The notes beneath the pieces are model-generated. The model was not told the origin of the DNA, ran no database searches, and saw nothing but the letters and a program-made list of their open reading frames with translations. The position numbers and the translations under genes are program-made. Below are positions 1 through 9,016 of a stretch of DNA of 64,000 nt, one piece after another (positions within the stretch are counted from its first letter, which is position 1; every line of letters starts with the position of its first letter). The stretch is from Spiroplasma endosymbiont of Lonchoptera lutea (GTDB lineage: Bacteria > Bacillota_I > Bacilli_A > Mycoplasmatales > Nriv7): NCBI RefSeq assembly GCF_964019715.1, contig NZ_OZ026463.1:854220-918219 (forward strand), read 5' to 3'.

Positions 1-1020
1 TTAACAACAATTTATAGTAATAAACATTATGACAAAACTAAAAAACGAGTTACTAGTTATTTAAATTTATGTAATCAATTTTATTTAAAACCAATAACTT
101 TAAATAAATTAGTAAAAAAGCATTTTCACGGTACACGAAATACATTTTATCAATGAGCTAATAAAATTCTTATTGCTTATCAAAATAATGATTTTAATAG
201 TTTAATTTTTAAATATACAAAACCTAATAAAATTAGTTATCAATATGATTTAAATTCTCGTGAAAAAATATGCAATTTGTATTTTGATTACAAAAATATT
301 CAAGCCGGTGGAATGTGGTCTTTATTTAACAATTTAAAAATGGGTTTTCACGATATTGAAAATTCAAAAATTCCGAAAAATATTAAAACTTTTTATCGCT
401 GAATTAAATCTGACTCTCGTTGAAAAGAATTAAAACAACAAATCAAACAAACAAAACGCCATTTTAAGCGTTATGAAGTTTCCGAGATTGGTCTTTTACA
501 AATGGATGCCAAAATAATTACCACATCAAATTTTCCGGTTGATAAAAAGTATTATATTTATGATTTCATTGACGAAATGACACGGATAGTATTTGGTTAT
601 GTTTATGATAGTTTGGGAACTAATAACGCGATTAATGCTGTACAAAGAGCAATGAAAGATTTTAGTGAACTTGGCATAACCATTAAACGCCTTCGCACTG
701 ATAATGCTCCAGAATTTACTACTACTAATTGAAGTAATAAAAAAGCATACAAAGTAAAAGAAAGACCTTTTACGGCCTTTCTTTCAAGGAATGGGGTTAT
801 CCATGAAACCACTCCAATTCGTTCGCCACAAAGTAACGGTAAAATTGAGCGGTTTCATCAACATTATACTAAATTATTTTATGTTAAGGATAAAAAACTA
901 AATCAAAACGAACTACAACATTTCTTAAATCAATATTATTACTATTACAACTTCCAACGCTGTCATTCAGCATTACAAAATAAATCGCCATTTCAAAAAT
1001 TACAAGAATTAATAAATTAA
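1..1020 (+). CDS. Plectrovirus DDE transposase, 5' end cut off by the window
   Basis: The frame is open from base 1 when TGA is Trp. It aligns along its length with the complete copy at 7640-8728. The rve-type integrase core is visible: first Asp in LLQMDAK (codon near 505), second Asp in RLRTDNAPEF, and the catalytic Glu in NGKIERFHQHY. Such transposases are known in SpV1 genomes and are thought to help them enter the chromosome. About 20 codons are missing at the N-terminus, judged from the full copy. Many silent and some amino-acid differences from that copy show that the two are diverged paralogues. Confidence 0.85.
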
Positions 1021-1153
1021 TTTCCCCCTTTTTAATGTTTTTCTTGATTGTACTAAACATCTGTGGTATATTACATACTTTTGATAAGGTTGTAGAAACC
1101 ATATACATATGACAAGATTTTGTTTTCTACAAACTTTTAGGGGGTGTTTTCTT
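1021..1153 (+). other. Phage intergenic region with a long hairpin
   Basis: There is no gene here. TTGTAGAAA (1090-1098) pairs with TTTCTACAA (1124-1132) around a 25-base loop, just before the ribosome-binding site of the next small ORF. The same block recurs at 9536-9700, and a short piece of it at 41816-41870. It probably belongs to the phage replication, packaging or integration region. Confidence 0.5.
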
Positions 1154-1255
1154 TTGGCAGTAATATTTTGTATTGAATGCGACAACGAAAGTTATGTTGT
1201 TGGTAATAAAAATACAGTTGGAATCTGTAATTCTTGCGATGAAAAGGGTTTTTAA
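1154..1255 (+). CDS. 33-residue CxxC...CxxC phage protein
   Basis: The ORF starts with TTG at 1154, 7 bases after a strong AGGGGGTG ribosome-binding site at 1139-1146, and ends with TAA. The peptide has two Cys pairs (CIEC near residue 6 and CNSC near residue 26), the spacing of a tiny zinc ribbon. Three bases separate it from the next small ORF, so both are probably co-translated. Function is unknown. The second copy at 9702 keeps the reading frame but has lost one Cys. Coding status is inferred from the ribosome-binding site and the conserved frame. Confidence 0.5.
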   Translation: MAVIFCIECDNESYVVGNKNTVGICNSCDEKGF

Positions 1256-1258
1256 ATT

Positions 1259-1414
1259 TTGAAAGGAACGATAGATTATAAAATATGTCGCTGGTGTTTA
1301 CATCTATTTAGTGATAAACGATATTTGCATGTTGCTTGTGAGAAAAAATTTATTAATCATATTAAAAAAATTTTAAAAAATAAAAGTAAAAGGAATTTAA
1401 AAAATAATGTTTAA
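1259..1414 (+). CDS. 51-residue basic Cys/His phage protein
   Basis: TTG start at 1259, directly after the stop of the 33-residue ORF. It contains CRWC near residues 10-13, then His and a further Cys in HVACEKKF, followed by a Lys-rich tail, which suggests a small zinc-binding, nucleic-acid-binding protein. The related ORF at 9806 keeps the three Cys but differs between them, as expected for a real protein under selection. It overlaps the start of the next gene by 8 bases. Function is not known. Confidence 0.5.
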   Translation: MKGTIDYKICRWCLHLFSDKRYLHVACEKKFINHIKKILKNKSKRNLKNNV

Positions 1415-1706
1415 AGTTAAATTAGTTAGTATAAAAAGAAAAATATTTAAAAATAAAGATGGCTCTATGATGTCAGGTTATTCTGCCGAATTTTTGCGTT
1501 ATGAAAATGACTTATTTGAGCCTACCGGCGAACAAAAGGCTTTATGAATTGATGATAACAATCTAGAACAACAAGAAATTTATAAACTGTTAAAAGAAAA
1601 TGTTAAATCATTTTTTAGTTGCGAATTAACTTTTGAAAAAACCCCCAAAATAGTTAACTTGCAAAAAATTGAATTATCAAAAAATCAAAAAAACTTGTCC
1701 AGTTAA
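1407..1706 (+). CDS. Conserved plectrovirus protein, 99 residues
   Basis: The ATG at 1407 overlaps the previous stop and the frame has one TGA Trp. The protein is soluble and mixed-charge (MFKVKLVSIKRK at the start) with no membrane segment. Its place just upstream of the replication gene would suit a single-strand DNA-binding protein, as in other filamentous phages, but no diagnostic motif is visible, so this is only positional inference. A GC-rich hairpin cluster follows immediately. Confidence 0.65.
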
Positions 1707-1716
1707 TTGATAATCA

Positions 1717-1785
1717 CTTCGGTCTGCGAAGCGGTGCGGAAGGCGTATGCCCCGCCCGCTAGCGGGTTAGTCGGCGAAGCCGACT
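1717..1785 (+). other. Cluster of GC-rich hairpins, probable phage origin or packaging signal
   Basis: Three inverted repeats lie in 70 bases: CTTCG/CGAAG (1717-1721 with 1727-1731), CCCGCT/AGCGGG (1755-1760 with 1761-1766) and AGTCGGC/GCCGACT (1769-1785). This is by far the most GC-rich spot in the surrounding AT-rich DNA. It lies between the 99-residue gene and rep, where filamentous phages commonly keep replication origins or a packaging hairpin. Which role applies cannot be read from sequence. Confidence 0.55.
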
Positions 1786-1838
1786 ATTACTTGATTAAAT
1801 AACACAACTGGCGAAAATCTAAAACGGGAGCATAAAAT

Positions 1839-2681
1839 ATGAATTTACAATCTCAAAATCCAACTGATTTTTATATGAAAACGATTTATTATGGTCAATA
1901 TATTCGTAATATCGTTATGCCCTTAGAACGCATTAAAGCAAATACTCGTAATGCTGATGGAGTTAAAAATAAGGGTAATTATTATACAAAACTGCTTAAT
2001 AGCAATATTCGTGCAAAATCTAATGTTATTCGGAAGGCATATCATAATTTTTGAGACTGCAAGAAACTTACATTTTTAACTCTTACTTATGCTGATGTTA
2101 ATGAATTTGACATTAGAAAATGTAAGCGTGATTTAAATAAATTTTTTAAAAAATTAAAATACTGATTTAAAGTTAAAAATAAAAATATTAAGTACTTGTA
2201 TACCTATGAATATCAGAAACGAGGCGTTATTCATTTTCATATTTTAATTACCGAAAAAATACCTCATAAAATTATTTTACAATTTTGACCTTATGGAATT
2301 AATAAAAATATTAGAGTTCGTGAAAACACTAATGAAATGGTTGTAAAATATTGCTCTAAATATATAACTAAAAATGTCCTGAACGAAAAGTCATTAAACC
2401 AGTATGACTTAAATATCAAGGCTTATCAATTCTCATATAACTGTCAAAATCCTATTACTAGAAAGCAAGTATTTACCGACACTTTGAATAATATTGTTAA
2501 TAGAACTGTAAATTCTGAATTTGTAAAATACTTAAAATCAACAGTTAATAACTTTAAAACCAAAATGTGCGGAGCAATCTATGAATTTAAAAATATTAAT
2601 TATATAGACTTTGAAAGTGCAAATTATGCTTCATTAGAAAGTTTAAGATTTAGAAATCAACTAAGAAAAATGAAACATTAG
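1839..2681 (+). CDS. Rolling-circle replication initiator (HUH endonuclease)
   Basis: 280 residues with several TGA Trp codons. It has the HUH metal-binding motif as GVIHFHIL (His132 and His134) and, about 37 residues later, a YCSKY motif (Tyr171-Tyr175) that supplies the nicking tyrosine. Such proteins nick the double-stranded replicative form and start rolling-circle synthesis. The start follows a GGGAG ribosome-binding site. It sits beside the hairpin cluster at 1717-1785, its likely substrate region. P2 has no recognisable equivalent. Confidence 0.9.
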
Positions 2682-2691
2682 GAGTTAAAAA

Positions 2692-2733
2692 ATGAAAGAA
2701 AAATTGCAATTTCAAATAAGAATTAAAAATTAG
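2692..2733 (+). pseudogene. 13-codon remnant of a phage membrane-protein gene
   Basis: An ATG with a GGAG ribosome-binding site opens 13 codons ending IRIKN then TAG. The first 13 residues of the P3 gene at 59971-60315 are clearly similar (MKEKMPLKLRIKN). In P2 and P3 that gene sits just before ORF1, whereas this remnant follows rep, so it looks like a leftover of a rearranged gene. Confidence 0.4.
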
Positions 2734-2754
2734 AAAATTAAGGAGAAAAGAAAA

Positions 2755-2967
2755 ATGAGTATATTTGGGCTAGTGTTCTTTACGATTTTAACATTATTAC
2801 TAGCATACTATATTGCGGTTAATATTTATCGTTTTTTTAAAGATAAAAAGAAATATGGTAGTGAAGCAAAACAGTTGCCAAAAGATTTTACTTATTCACA
2901 ACGAATATTTATTGCAAAGTTTAAGCGAAATTTATTAGAACAAGATGAAAAAGAAATTAAGAAGTAG
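2755..2967 (+). CDS. Small phage membrane protein, 70 residues
   Basis: One N-terminal transmembrane segment (about residues 4-25, FGLVFFTILTLLLAYYI) is followed by a Lys-rich cytoplasmic tail. It has a GGAG ribosome-binding site and is the first of a run of closely spaced virion or assembly genes. The P2 gene at 30071-30292 has the same layout and position. The role is unknown; minor coat or assembly protein is likely by position. Confidence 0.7.
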   Translation: MSIFGLVFFTILTLLLAYYIAVNIYRFFKDKKKYGSEAKQLPKDFTYSQRIFIAKFKRNLLEQDEKEIKK

Positions 2968-2976
2968 GTTTAGAAA

Positions 2977-3126
2977 ATGTTTAAAAAAATAATTATTGAG
3001 TTAATTGAATTAATTTATCCAACTGCCGATTTACCACCCCAAGTTGTATTTTTGTTTTCAATTTTAATAATTATAATGCTCTTCTCGGCCATTATTTTTC
3101 TACTCTTTTGACCTTTTAAGCGGTAA
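2977..3126 (+). CDS. Small phage membrane protein, 49 residues
   Basis: An ATG 10 bases after the preceding stop opens a protein that is nearly all one hydrophobic segment (VVFLFSILIIIMLFSAIIFL), ending WPFKR. The P2 counterpart at 30292-30453 shares the acidic N-terminus, the PAQVAF-like stretch and the basic C-terminus. Probably a minor coat or assembly protein. Confidence 0.65.
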
Positions 3127-3131
3127 TTATT

Positions 3132-3362
3132 ATGTTTTTAGTTGCTTGAAAAGATTTAGATTGAGAAATGACAAAATTGTATTTTTGAGATTTATTTATT
3201 CAAATTAAAATTATTCCGGCGTGAGTTTCTGGTAAAGAAATTGATTTAACCAAAGAATTACTTTGACTTTTAATAGCGAATATTGCCTTTTGAATGGTAT
3301 TAGTATTCACTATCTTATTTATGGTTATTTTATTTTATAAGGTTAAATCATATTTTGTTTAG
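3132..3362 (+). CDS. Phage membrane protein, 76 residues, Trp-rich
   Basis: It reads through six TGA codons as Trp and ends with TAG at 3360. The N-terminal half is amphipathic (WDLFIQIKIIPAW) and the C-terminal half is a transmembrane segment. The P2 gene at 30457-30687 has exactly the same length and clear similarity (FWDLFIQI, LWLLIANIAFW). It lies directly upstream of the coat gene. Function unknown. Confidence 0.7.
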
Positions 3363-3377
3363 AAAGGGGGTGATTAT

Positions 3378-3620
3378 ATGTTAATAAATTTCTTAGTAGA
3401 AGGAAATACACCAGGAGCAATTACTGGTGAACAAGCGGTTACTAACTTATGAAAAGCATTAATTAAAGCGTTTGGTAATATTTGAACTGATATTATTGGT
3501 GGTAATATGCCAAATGTCGTTAATTTCTTTGCTACATATTGAGTTTTCTTGCTTGGTGTGATTATTGGTTTATTTTTAATTGCTTTCAAAATGTTTGAAA
3601 AATTAATGCCCGGCAGATAG
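3378..3620 (+). CDS. Major coat protein of P1
   Basis: 80 residues. It has a short leader, an amphipathic helix, a single transmembrane helix (about 52-71) and a basic C-terminus (KMFEKLMPGR), the layout of a filamentous-phage major coat protein. AAAGGGGGTGATTAT, an unusually strong ribosome-binding site, precedes the ATG and is identical in P2 and P3, fitting a very highly expressed gene. It is followed by the assembly ATPase. The C-terminal half is well conserved with the P2 and P3 coats and the N-terminal half is not. Confidence 0.8.
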
Positions 3621-3651
3621 TAATAAAAATAAAGAAAGTGTGATTTAAGTG

Positions 3652-4641
3652 ATGCTATTGTTTAAAAAAATAAATTTAAGATTATATGATTTTGTCGCTT
3701 TAAATCGCACTTTATTTATTATTGCGTGATTTTATGGTGCAATTTTGCATTATTATAATCCCCAAAGTTGACGAATGTTATTTGATATTACTTATTTATT
3801 AATTGCTTTGTATATTTTGTATACTAAAATTTCTCACTTCTTTGCTCGACGAAGTTTTATTAATTTCTTATTAAATTCGCCCTTAAATTTAGTAATTGGT
3901 GCCTTAGGGACTGGAAAAACCGCTTTAATGGTTTTAGCTTCTTACTTATTAAGTGGTTGAAAAACGATTTCTACTTTTCCGATTACCAATAAACAAATGC
4001 TTTCATTAGGACATATGTCTTTATTAGATTATAATTATCCAATTTTAGATGAAAAATCATTATTACTTTGAGATGAAACTAATTTATTTCTCGAAGGTAC
4101 TGACTATAAAGAAAACGATAGAGTAACCCAAGGTTTACAAGAATATTTTGCTTCAGCTCGCCAATTTACCCATATCGTATTAGCAAGCGGACAACGAGCC
4201 GAACATATTTGAGTTAAAGTTCGTGATATTGCGAATTCAATAATTGTTGGCATTAGAAAAAAACCAGTTAGTATTTTCCGACCCTATTTACAAGTTATTT
4301 ATGGCACTTTTAAATCAGTAAGCGAATACGAGCAATGACGATTAACGCTAATTAATGCAAAAAATGATAAAAAAGGTCGCAAAATAAAATATCGTAGCAT
4401 TCCGGAATTAGACATTTATTTCTTTAAATTGAAAATTCCGATGTCAATCTTAAATCTTTACGATAATAAATATTTATCATTCTTGCGTGAATTAAGTAAT
4501 CGTGCTTTGAATGATAATTATCAACATAAATTTTGAAATGATAATGTAATGGATATTGAAGCATTAGAATATTTAAAAATGGAAAAATTTAGTAAGATTC
4601 TTACTAAGTTAAAAAATAATCTGAACAAGAAAAACAAGTAA
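3652..4641 (+). CDS. Zot-like phage assembly ATPase (pI equivalent)
   Basis: 329 residues. Two hydrophobic segments occur in the first 65 residues. Walker A is GALGTGKT (83-90) and Walker B is LLLWDE (137-142), followed by a sensor-like stretch HIVLASGQR. This is the inner-membrane motor family that extrudes filamentous virions (Zot/gene I). Arrangement and length match the P2 copy (328 residues) and the P3 copy (327 residues). Its start is 31 bases after the coat stop, and the same operon continues downstream. Confidence 0.88.
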
Positions 4642-4654
4642 AGGAGTTTAAAAA

Positions 4655-4981
4655 ATGGAAAACTTAGAAAAAATGGCTAGTTTGATTGGCGATATGTTTT
4701 ATAAAGTTTTTGATTTAATTTGAACTTTAACTATTCCGGGAACAGATATTCGCATTATTATTTTTCCACTAATTATGCTTGTGATAAATCTTGTAATTGG
4801 TGGTATTTTAGGTATTCATATTGAACGACCAAAAGTTGGCTTTCGTAAAAAATATCAAAAATCAGTCGCTAATTGAGGAACTAAGAAAAAATCATCTAGT
4901 GGTCCAATTAAGAAATTTAGTGGTAATAGTCCTAAAAATAGACCGTGAGTTAACCAACACGGACGGCGAATAAAAAGGTAG
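4655..4981 (+). CDS. Phage membrane protein, 108 residues
   Basis: A GGAG ribosome-binding site precedes the ATG. Residues 1-25 form an amphipathic N-terminus (MFYKVFDLIWTL), residues about 30-55 a transmembrane segment, and the rest a Lys/Arg/Gly/Ser-rich tail. The homologues at 32066 and 62407 share the N-terminal half. It is probably part of the virion or secretion complex with the Zot ATPase; this is positional inference. Confidence 0.65.
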
Positions 4982-4990
4982 GTTTAGAAA

Positions 4991-5236
4991 ATGTTTAAAT
5001 TAATAATATTATTTATTCTTGTTGCTGTTTTTTCTATTTTTGCTTTAAACGACTTTTTAGGTTTATGAGCCTATGTGCGTGAAGGTTTAGAATATTTTAA
5101 TAAAGTTTTATCAAATAATATTAAAATTTTAGACTTGTTTAAACCAATGATAAGGTTATTTTCTCAACATCCAATTTTCCAAATTTTAGGAACGATTTGT
5201 ATTTTATCAACAATATACCTTATTTTAAGAAGTTAA
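4991..5236 (+). CDS. Phage membrane protein, 81 residues, two transmembrane segments
   Basis: Hydrophobic segments lie at about residues 2-20 and 62-78, separated by a soluble loop containing the conserved ILDLFKPM..LFSQHPIF stretch. P2 (32353-32601) and P3 (62144-62404) have the same arrangement and motif. It precedes ORF1. Function unknown. Confidence 0.7.
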
Positions 5237-5260
5237 ACATAGAAGAAAGGATAAATAAAT

Positions 5261-7102
5261 ATGTATAAATTTATGTCGTGGTTAATTATCGCTTTTATTG
5301 GTTTAGTTCCTCTAGGTGTCTTCTTTGATACAAAAAAATCACAAAAACCTAATATAGAACAATCATTTATGAAGCGAGAAAAACGAGCCACAAATTCTAG
5401 TCAATGTGGCGAAAGTTGTGAGTTAGAGTTCGTTAAAATTTTAAATAGTGAACTATGATTTAATTCACCAGCAGAAGGTAGTTATAGACTTCATTTTCCA
5501 AATGATATTTTACCTAACGATTTGAAAAAGAAAAACTTATTTTTAAAAGGCCAAGATAATATTGAAAGTGTTCTTAATTTTTACAAAAATAATGGTATAG
5601 ACAATACGGGTATACTAATAACAATTCCAAAAATTATTAATGTAAAAATTAAATTTCAATTAATAAAATCTCAGTTAGTACAAATTTGATATATAACTTC
5701 ATTCTCTGCTGAAATGCCTCCTTTACCTGAAAAAGATAACGAGCAACCATTACCAAATGAAATGACAAAAAAGGATGGTGAATATCAGTATAATCAGTTT
5801 CAAAATAAATTAGATTATTTAATGATACAACGGCGAGATTTTGATAAATTTAATTATAGTTATTTATATTGAGTTCCGATTTTTAATTTCTTTGATGATA
5901 ATTTTAAATATATGAGTGAAATTTCAATTAAATTAAATGGTTTTAAACAAAATAGTAAATTTAATTTAAGTCGCAAAAATTCATATCCGCCCGGTTTCAT
6001 TGAAGAAGTTATTTTTAGAGAGCTTTCCTTTTCCAGTTTTGGTGATGTTATTACTATAAAAACTGAGCATGGTAGCATTGTGGGTAATAATGAGTTTTTA
6101 GAAAATGGTAAATCACTTTGAAAATCTGGCTCACAAACAAGTTTTGGAATAGATTTTATTAACACCTTTTTTGGGCAAGTTAATTATTATGGTAATACCT
6201 TCCATTTTTTACGCTATGATGATAAATTAAAATCAGATTTTAAAGATTTTATGCTTTATTACCAAAAAGATTTAACTATTGATTTCATTAATGATTTATT
6301 TAATAAAATTTATAAAGTTTTAGGTGAGTTTTTTGTACAATTCTTTTATGCCAGTTTTGATATGGACGCCTCTACTTATGTAGAATTAGATTACAAAGGG
6401 ATGCAACAAATTCCTAAAAATGTTTTACAAATGGGTTTTTTCTATCGTTCCTTAATTACTTTTTATCCCAAACAGTATTTAATTAACTTTGGTTCAACAA
6501 TCGAAAATAGTAAGAATATGATTTTTCGTTCCTATTTCTTTGTTAAAGATAAACAAATTGCCAATGGTTTTAATACTGGTAGAAGCTCTTATCAAATAGA
6601 TTTTAATGTTTTAAAAGCGTATGATAACCAATTATGAAACGCCACTAGTAATAAACTGCATTTTTACAACGCTAAAGTTGATGTGATGTATGGGATTAAT
6701 ATTTTTACGCTAACTTTCCCGCTATATAAAAAGAAAAATGAAAGTACTGAATATCATTATTCTTTATACGATTTTAACATTTTGAATTCAACGGCTTTTA
6801 TTGGTGGCGGGATAAGTGGTAATATGGATGATTTAATTCCCACACCCACCTGTTCTTATTGAGGTTTATTTAGTGCGATATCTTGTGGTATTCAGCATGC
6901 TTCTGTTGGTGTGCTAAATTGATTACTCAGTCTTTCTGGAATTAATCTTTTAATTCGCCCTATTACTGACATTGCTAAAACAACGATTAATTTTACTAAA
7001 ACTGCTTTTCCGGTGTTTGAAGTCATTCCGGCATTTCAGATGTTATTTGAATTTGTAGTTCCCTTAGCAATTTTATTAATTTTAATTAAAAAATTTTCTT
7101 AA
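5261..7102 (+). CDS. Plectrovirus ORF1, large surface/adsorption protein of P1
   Basis: 613 residues. It has an N-terminal hydrophobic signal (about 5-22), then REKR at 39-42, then a domain at about 59-153 that is repeated in the lipoprotein at 7161-7571. A large extracellular region follows, then a C-terminal stretch with hydrophobic helices ending in an anchor (FVVPLAILLILIKKFS). This fits the pIII-like minor coat protein that binds the host and ends virion assembly. From about residue 185 it aligns with ORF1 of P2 and P3 (LDYLMI.RRDFDKFNYSYLYW, FFYRSLITFYPK), while the N-terminal domain is unrelated. The adsorption role is inferred from position and architecture. Confidence 0.8.
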
Positions 7103-7121
7103 ATAATTCTAAATATTATTA

Positions 7122-7127
7122 TATAAT
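7122..7127 (+). promoter_or_regulatory. Possible -10 element of the P1 lipoprotein gene
   Basis: TATAAT stands 34 bases before the lipoprotein ATG, in a run of A/T after the ORF1 stop. GAAAGGAGG (7142-7150) supplies a strong ribosome-binding site. This would let the lipoprotein be expressed apart from the phage operon, but random matches are frequent in DNA this AT-rich. Confidence 0.35.
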
Positions 7128-7160
7128 ATAATTTCTTTTTTGAAAGGAGGATTTTTCTTT

Positions 7161-7571
7161 ATGAAAAAATTTTTATCAGCTTTAAATTTAGTATGTGTAA
7201 TGTTTATTTTTGGATGTAGAAATAATAATATTTCAACTATTGATAATTTTAAAAAATATGAATTAGTCTTTACTGAAATTTTAAATAGTGAACTATGACT
7301 TAATTCACCAGCAGAAGGTAGTTATAGACTTCATTTTCCAAATGATATTTTACCTAACGATTTGAAAAAGAAAAACTTATTTTTAAAAGGCCAAGATAAT
7401 ATTGAAAGTGTTCTTAATTTTTACAAAAATAATGGTATAGACAATAGGGGTATACTAATAACAATTCCAAAAATTATTAATGTAAAAATTAAATTTCAAT
7501 TAATAAAATCTCAGTTAGTACAAATTTGCTATATAACTTCATTCTATGCCGAGATGTCTAATAAAAATTAG
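7161..7571 (+). CDS. P1 lipoprotein carrying a copy of the ORF1 N-terminal domain
   Basis: 136 residues. It has a lipoprotein signal peptide with lipobox FIFGC (Cys near residue 19), a linker of about 20 residues, then about 94 residues nearly identical to ORF1. Bases 7276-7556 match 5436-5716 with about six differences, including a Trp-to-Cys change. The product should be anchored on the outside of the host membrane and display the phage's putative receptor-binding domain. An own TATAAT and a strong GGAGG site precede it and a hairpin terminator follows. The proposed superinfection-exclusion role is inference; a phase-variable antigen or a simple duplication are alternatives. Confidence 0.75.
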
Positions 7572-7590
7572 TAATTTAATAAATATTCTT

Positions 7591-7619
7591 GAAAATCGTA
7601 TTTTTATAATACGATTTTC
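7591..7619 (+). terminator. Hairpin terminator after the P1 lipoprotein
   Basis: GAAAATCGTATT (7591-7602) pairs with AATACGATTTTC (7608-7619) around a five-base loop. It ends the P1 late operon and the lipoprotein gene, and separates them from the transposase. Confidence 0.65.
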
Positions 7620-7639
7620 TTAATTTAAGGAGTTTAAAA

Positions 7640-8728
7640 ATGAAATATATTATTTCCCAAGCTGATTTAGCGGATTTAAAAGCAAAAACCCAAAGTTGAC
7701 TAAGTGCTAATTGCCATAATCCTTATTACTATAAAACTAAAAAACGCATTACTGCCTATTTAAATTTATGTACTTATTTCTATATTGAAGAAACTACTTT
7801 AACAAAACTTATTAAAAAATATTTTAAAAATGCAACAAAAACCTTTTATCGTTGGGCACAAAAAATTATGAATGCTTATTATTCTGACAATTTAGATTTG
7901 TTATTGTTTAAAACTACAAAACCACAAAATCTTAATTATCAATATAGTTTAAATTCTCGCAAAAAATTATGTGATTTATATTTTGATTACAAAAATCTTC
8001 AAGCCGGTGGAATGTGGTCTTTATTTAACAATTTAAAAATTGATTTTCACGATGTTAAAAATTCAGAAGTTCCGAAAAATATCAAAACCTTTTATCGCTG
8101 AATTAAATCCGACCCTCGTTGAAAAGAATTAAAACAACAAATCAAACAAACTAAACGCCATTTTAAGCGTTATGAAGTCTCTGAGATTGGTCTTTTACAA
8201 ATGGATGCCAAAATTATTACCCCATCAAATTTTCCGGTGGATAAAAAATATTATATTTATGATTTCATTGACGAAATGACACGCATAGTATTTGGCTATA
8301 TTTATGATAGTTTAGGAACTAATAATGCGATTAACGCCTTACAAAGGGCAATGAAAGATTTTGGTGAACTTGGTATACCCATTAAACGCCTTCGCACTGA
8401 TAATGCTCCGGAATTTACCACCACTAATTGAAGTAATAAAAAATCATACAAAGTAAAAGAAAGGCCTTTTACAACCTTTCTTTCAAGGAATGGGGTTATT
8501 CATGAAACCACGCCAATTCGTTCACCACAAAGCAACGGTAAAATTGAACGATTCCATCAACATTATACCAAATTATTTTATGATAATGATAAAAAATTAA
8601 ATCAAAACGAACTTCAAAATTATTTAAACAAATATTATTACTTTTATAACTTTGAACGCCCTCATTCATCATTAAACACTAAAACTCCTTTTCAAACATT
8701 ACAAATATTTATAAAAAATAATTTATAA
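7640..8728 (+). CDS. Complete plectrovirus DDE transposase of P1
   Basis: 362 residues from an ATG after AAGGAG. The N-terminal region (about 1-150) is helical and basic and probably binds DNA. The rve core follows with Asp in LLQMDAKIIT, Asp in RLRTDNAPEF and Glu in GKIERFHQHY, all intact. No frameshift is seen. It lies downstream of the lipoprotein terminator and so has its own transcription unit. The family resembles IS481/IS3-type integrase cores; exact assignment needs a profile search. Confidence 0.85.
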
Positions 8729-8794
8729 ATATTTTTGGTGTTAAACTAATTTTTACTAACAACATCAGTATTTTTAAAAATTTTTACAAAAAAA

Positions 8795-8818
8795 CCAGTA
8801 ATTTTAATTAATTACTGG
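8795..8818. terminator. Hairpin shared by two loci
   Basis: CCAGTAATT...AATTACTGG flanked by A- and T-rich runs could end transcription from both sides. The same hairpin with its loop inverted is at 35838-35861 in similar flanks, again between a plectrovirus and a leftward secreted-protein gene. Confidence 0.55.
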
Positions 8819-8922
8819 CTTGAATATTTTTAGACATTGAACTTGTTGCCGTAAGCTATTAGCAACTAAAAATAATAGTATTTTCTTAAAACCTTACGTG
8901 CTATTTCAATACTCGCTCCGCT

Positions 8923-8981
8923 AATAGGTTACAGCAACAATGCTATCTAATGCTCCACAAGTATAGTTACAGTAACCTATT
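8923..8981. repeat. Ten-base inverted repeat in an otherwise empty stretch
   Basis: AATAGGTTAC (8923-8932) pairs with GTAACCTATT (8972-8981). The stretch 8819-9016 has no ORF on either strand that I can support; it lies 3' of the leftward secreted-protein gene and may hold its terminator. Confidence 0.4.
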
Positions 8982-9016
8982 TTATAATTGTTCTGTAAGG
9001 CCTGATAAGTGGTTTA

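Larger units (their letters stand above)
1..8728 (+). mobile_element. SpV1-type plectrovirus prophage P1
   Basis: Gene order is typical of a Spiroplasma plectrovirus: transposase, tiny ORFs, HUH replication protein, short membrane proteins, coat protein, Zot-like assembly ATPase, further membrane proteins and a long ORF1. The transposase gene occurs at both ends (1-1020 and 7640-8728). Equivalent positions in the two copies, for example 502 and 8201, lie 7699 bases apart, close to the size known for SpV1 genomes (about 8 kb). The copies differ at many positions, so this is not a fresh exact duplication. The left boundary lies outside the window; the right boundary is inferred from the end of the transposase. 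Confidence 0.85.

Noticed and set aside
502..732. Short separate ORFs inside the transposase, ORF1, Zot, permease, pfkA and other genes
   Set aside because: They end at TGA, which is Trp in Spiroplasma. The frames continue to TAA or TAG and give normal full-length proteins.
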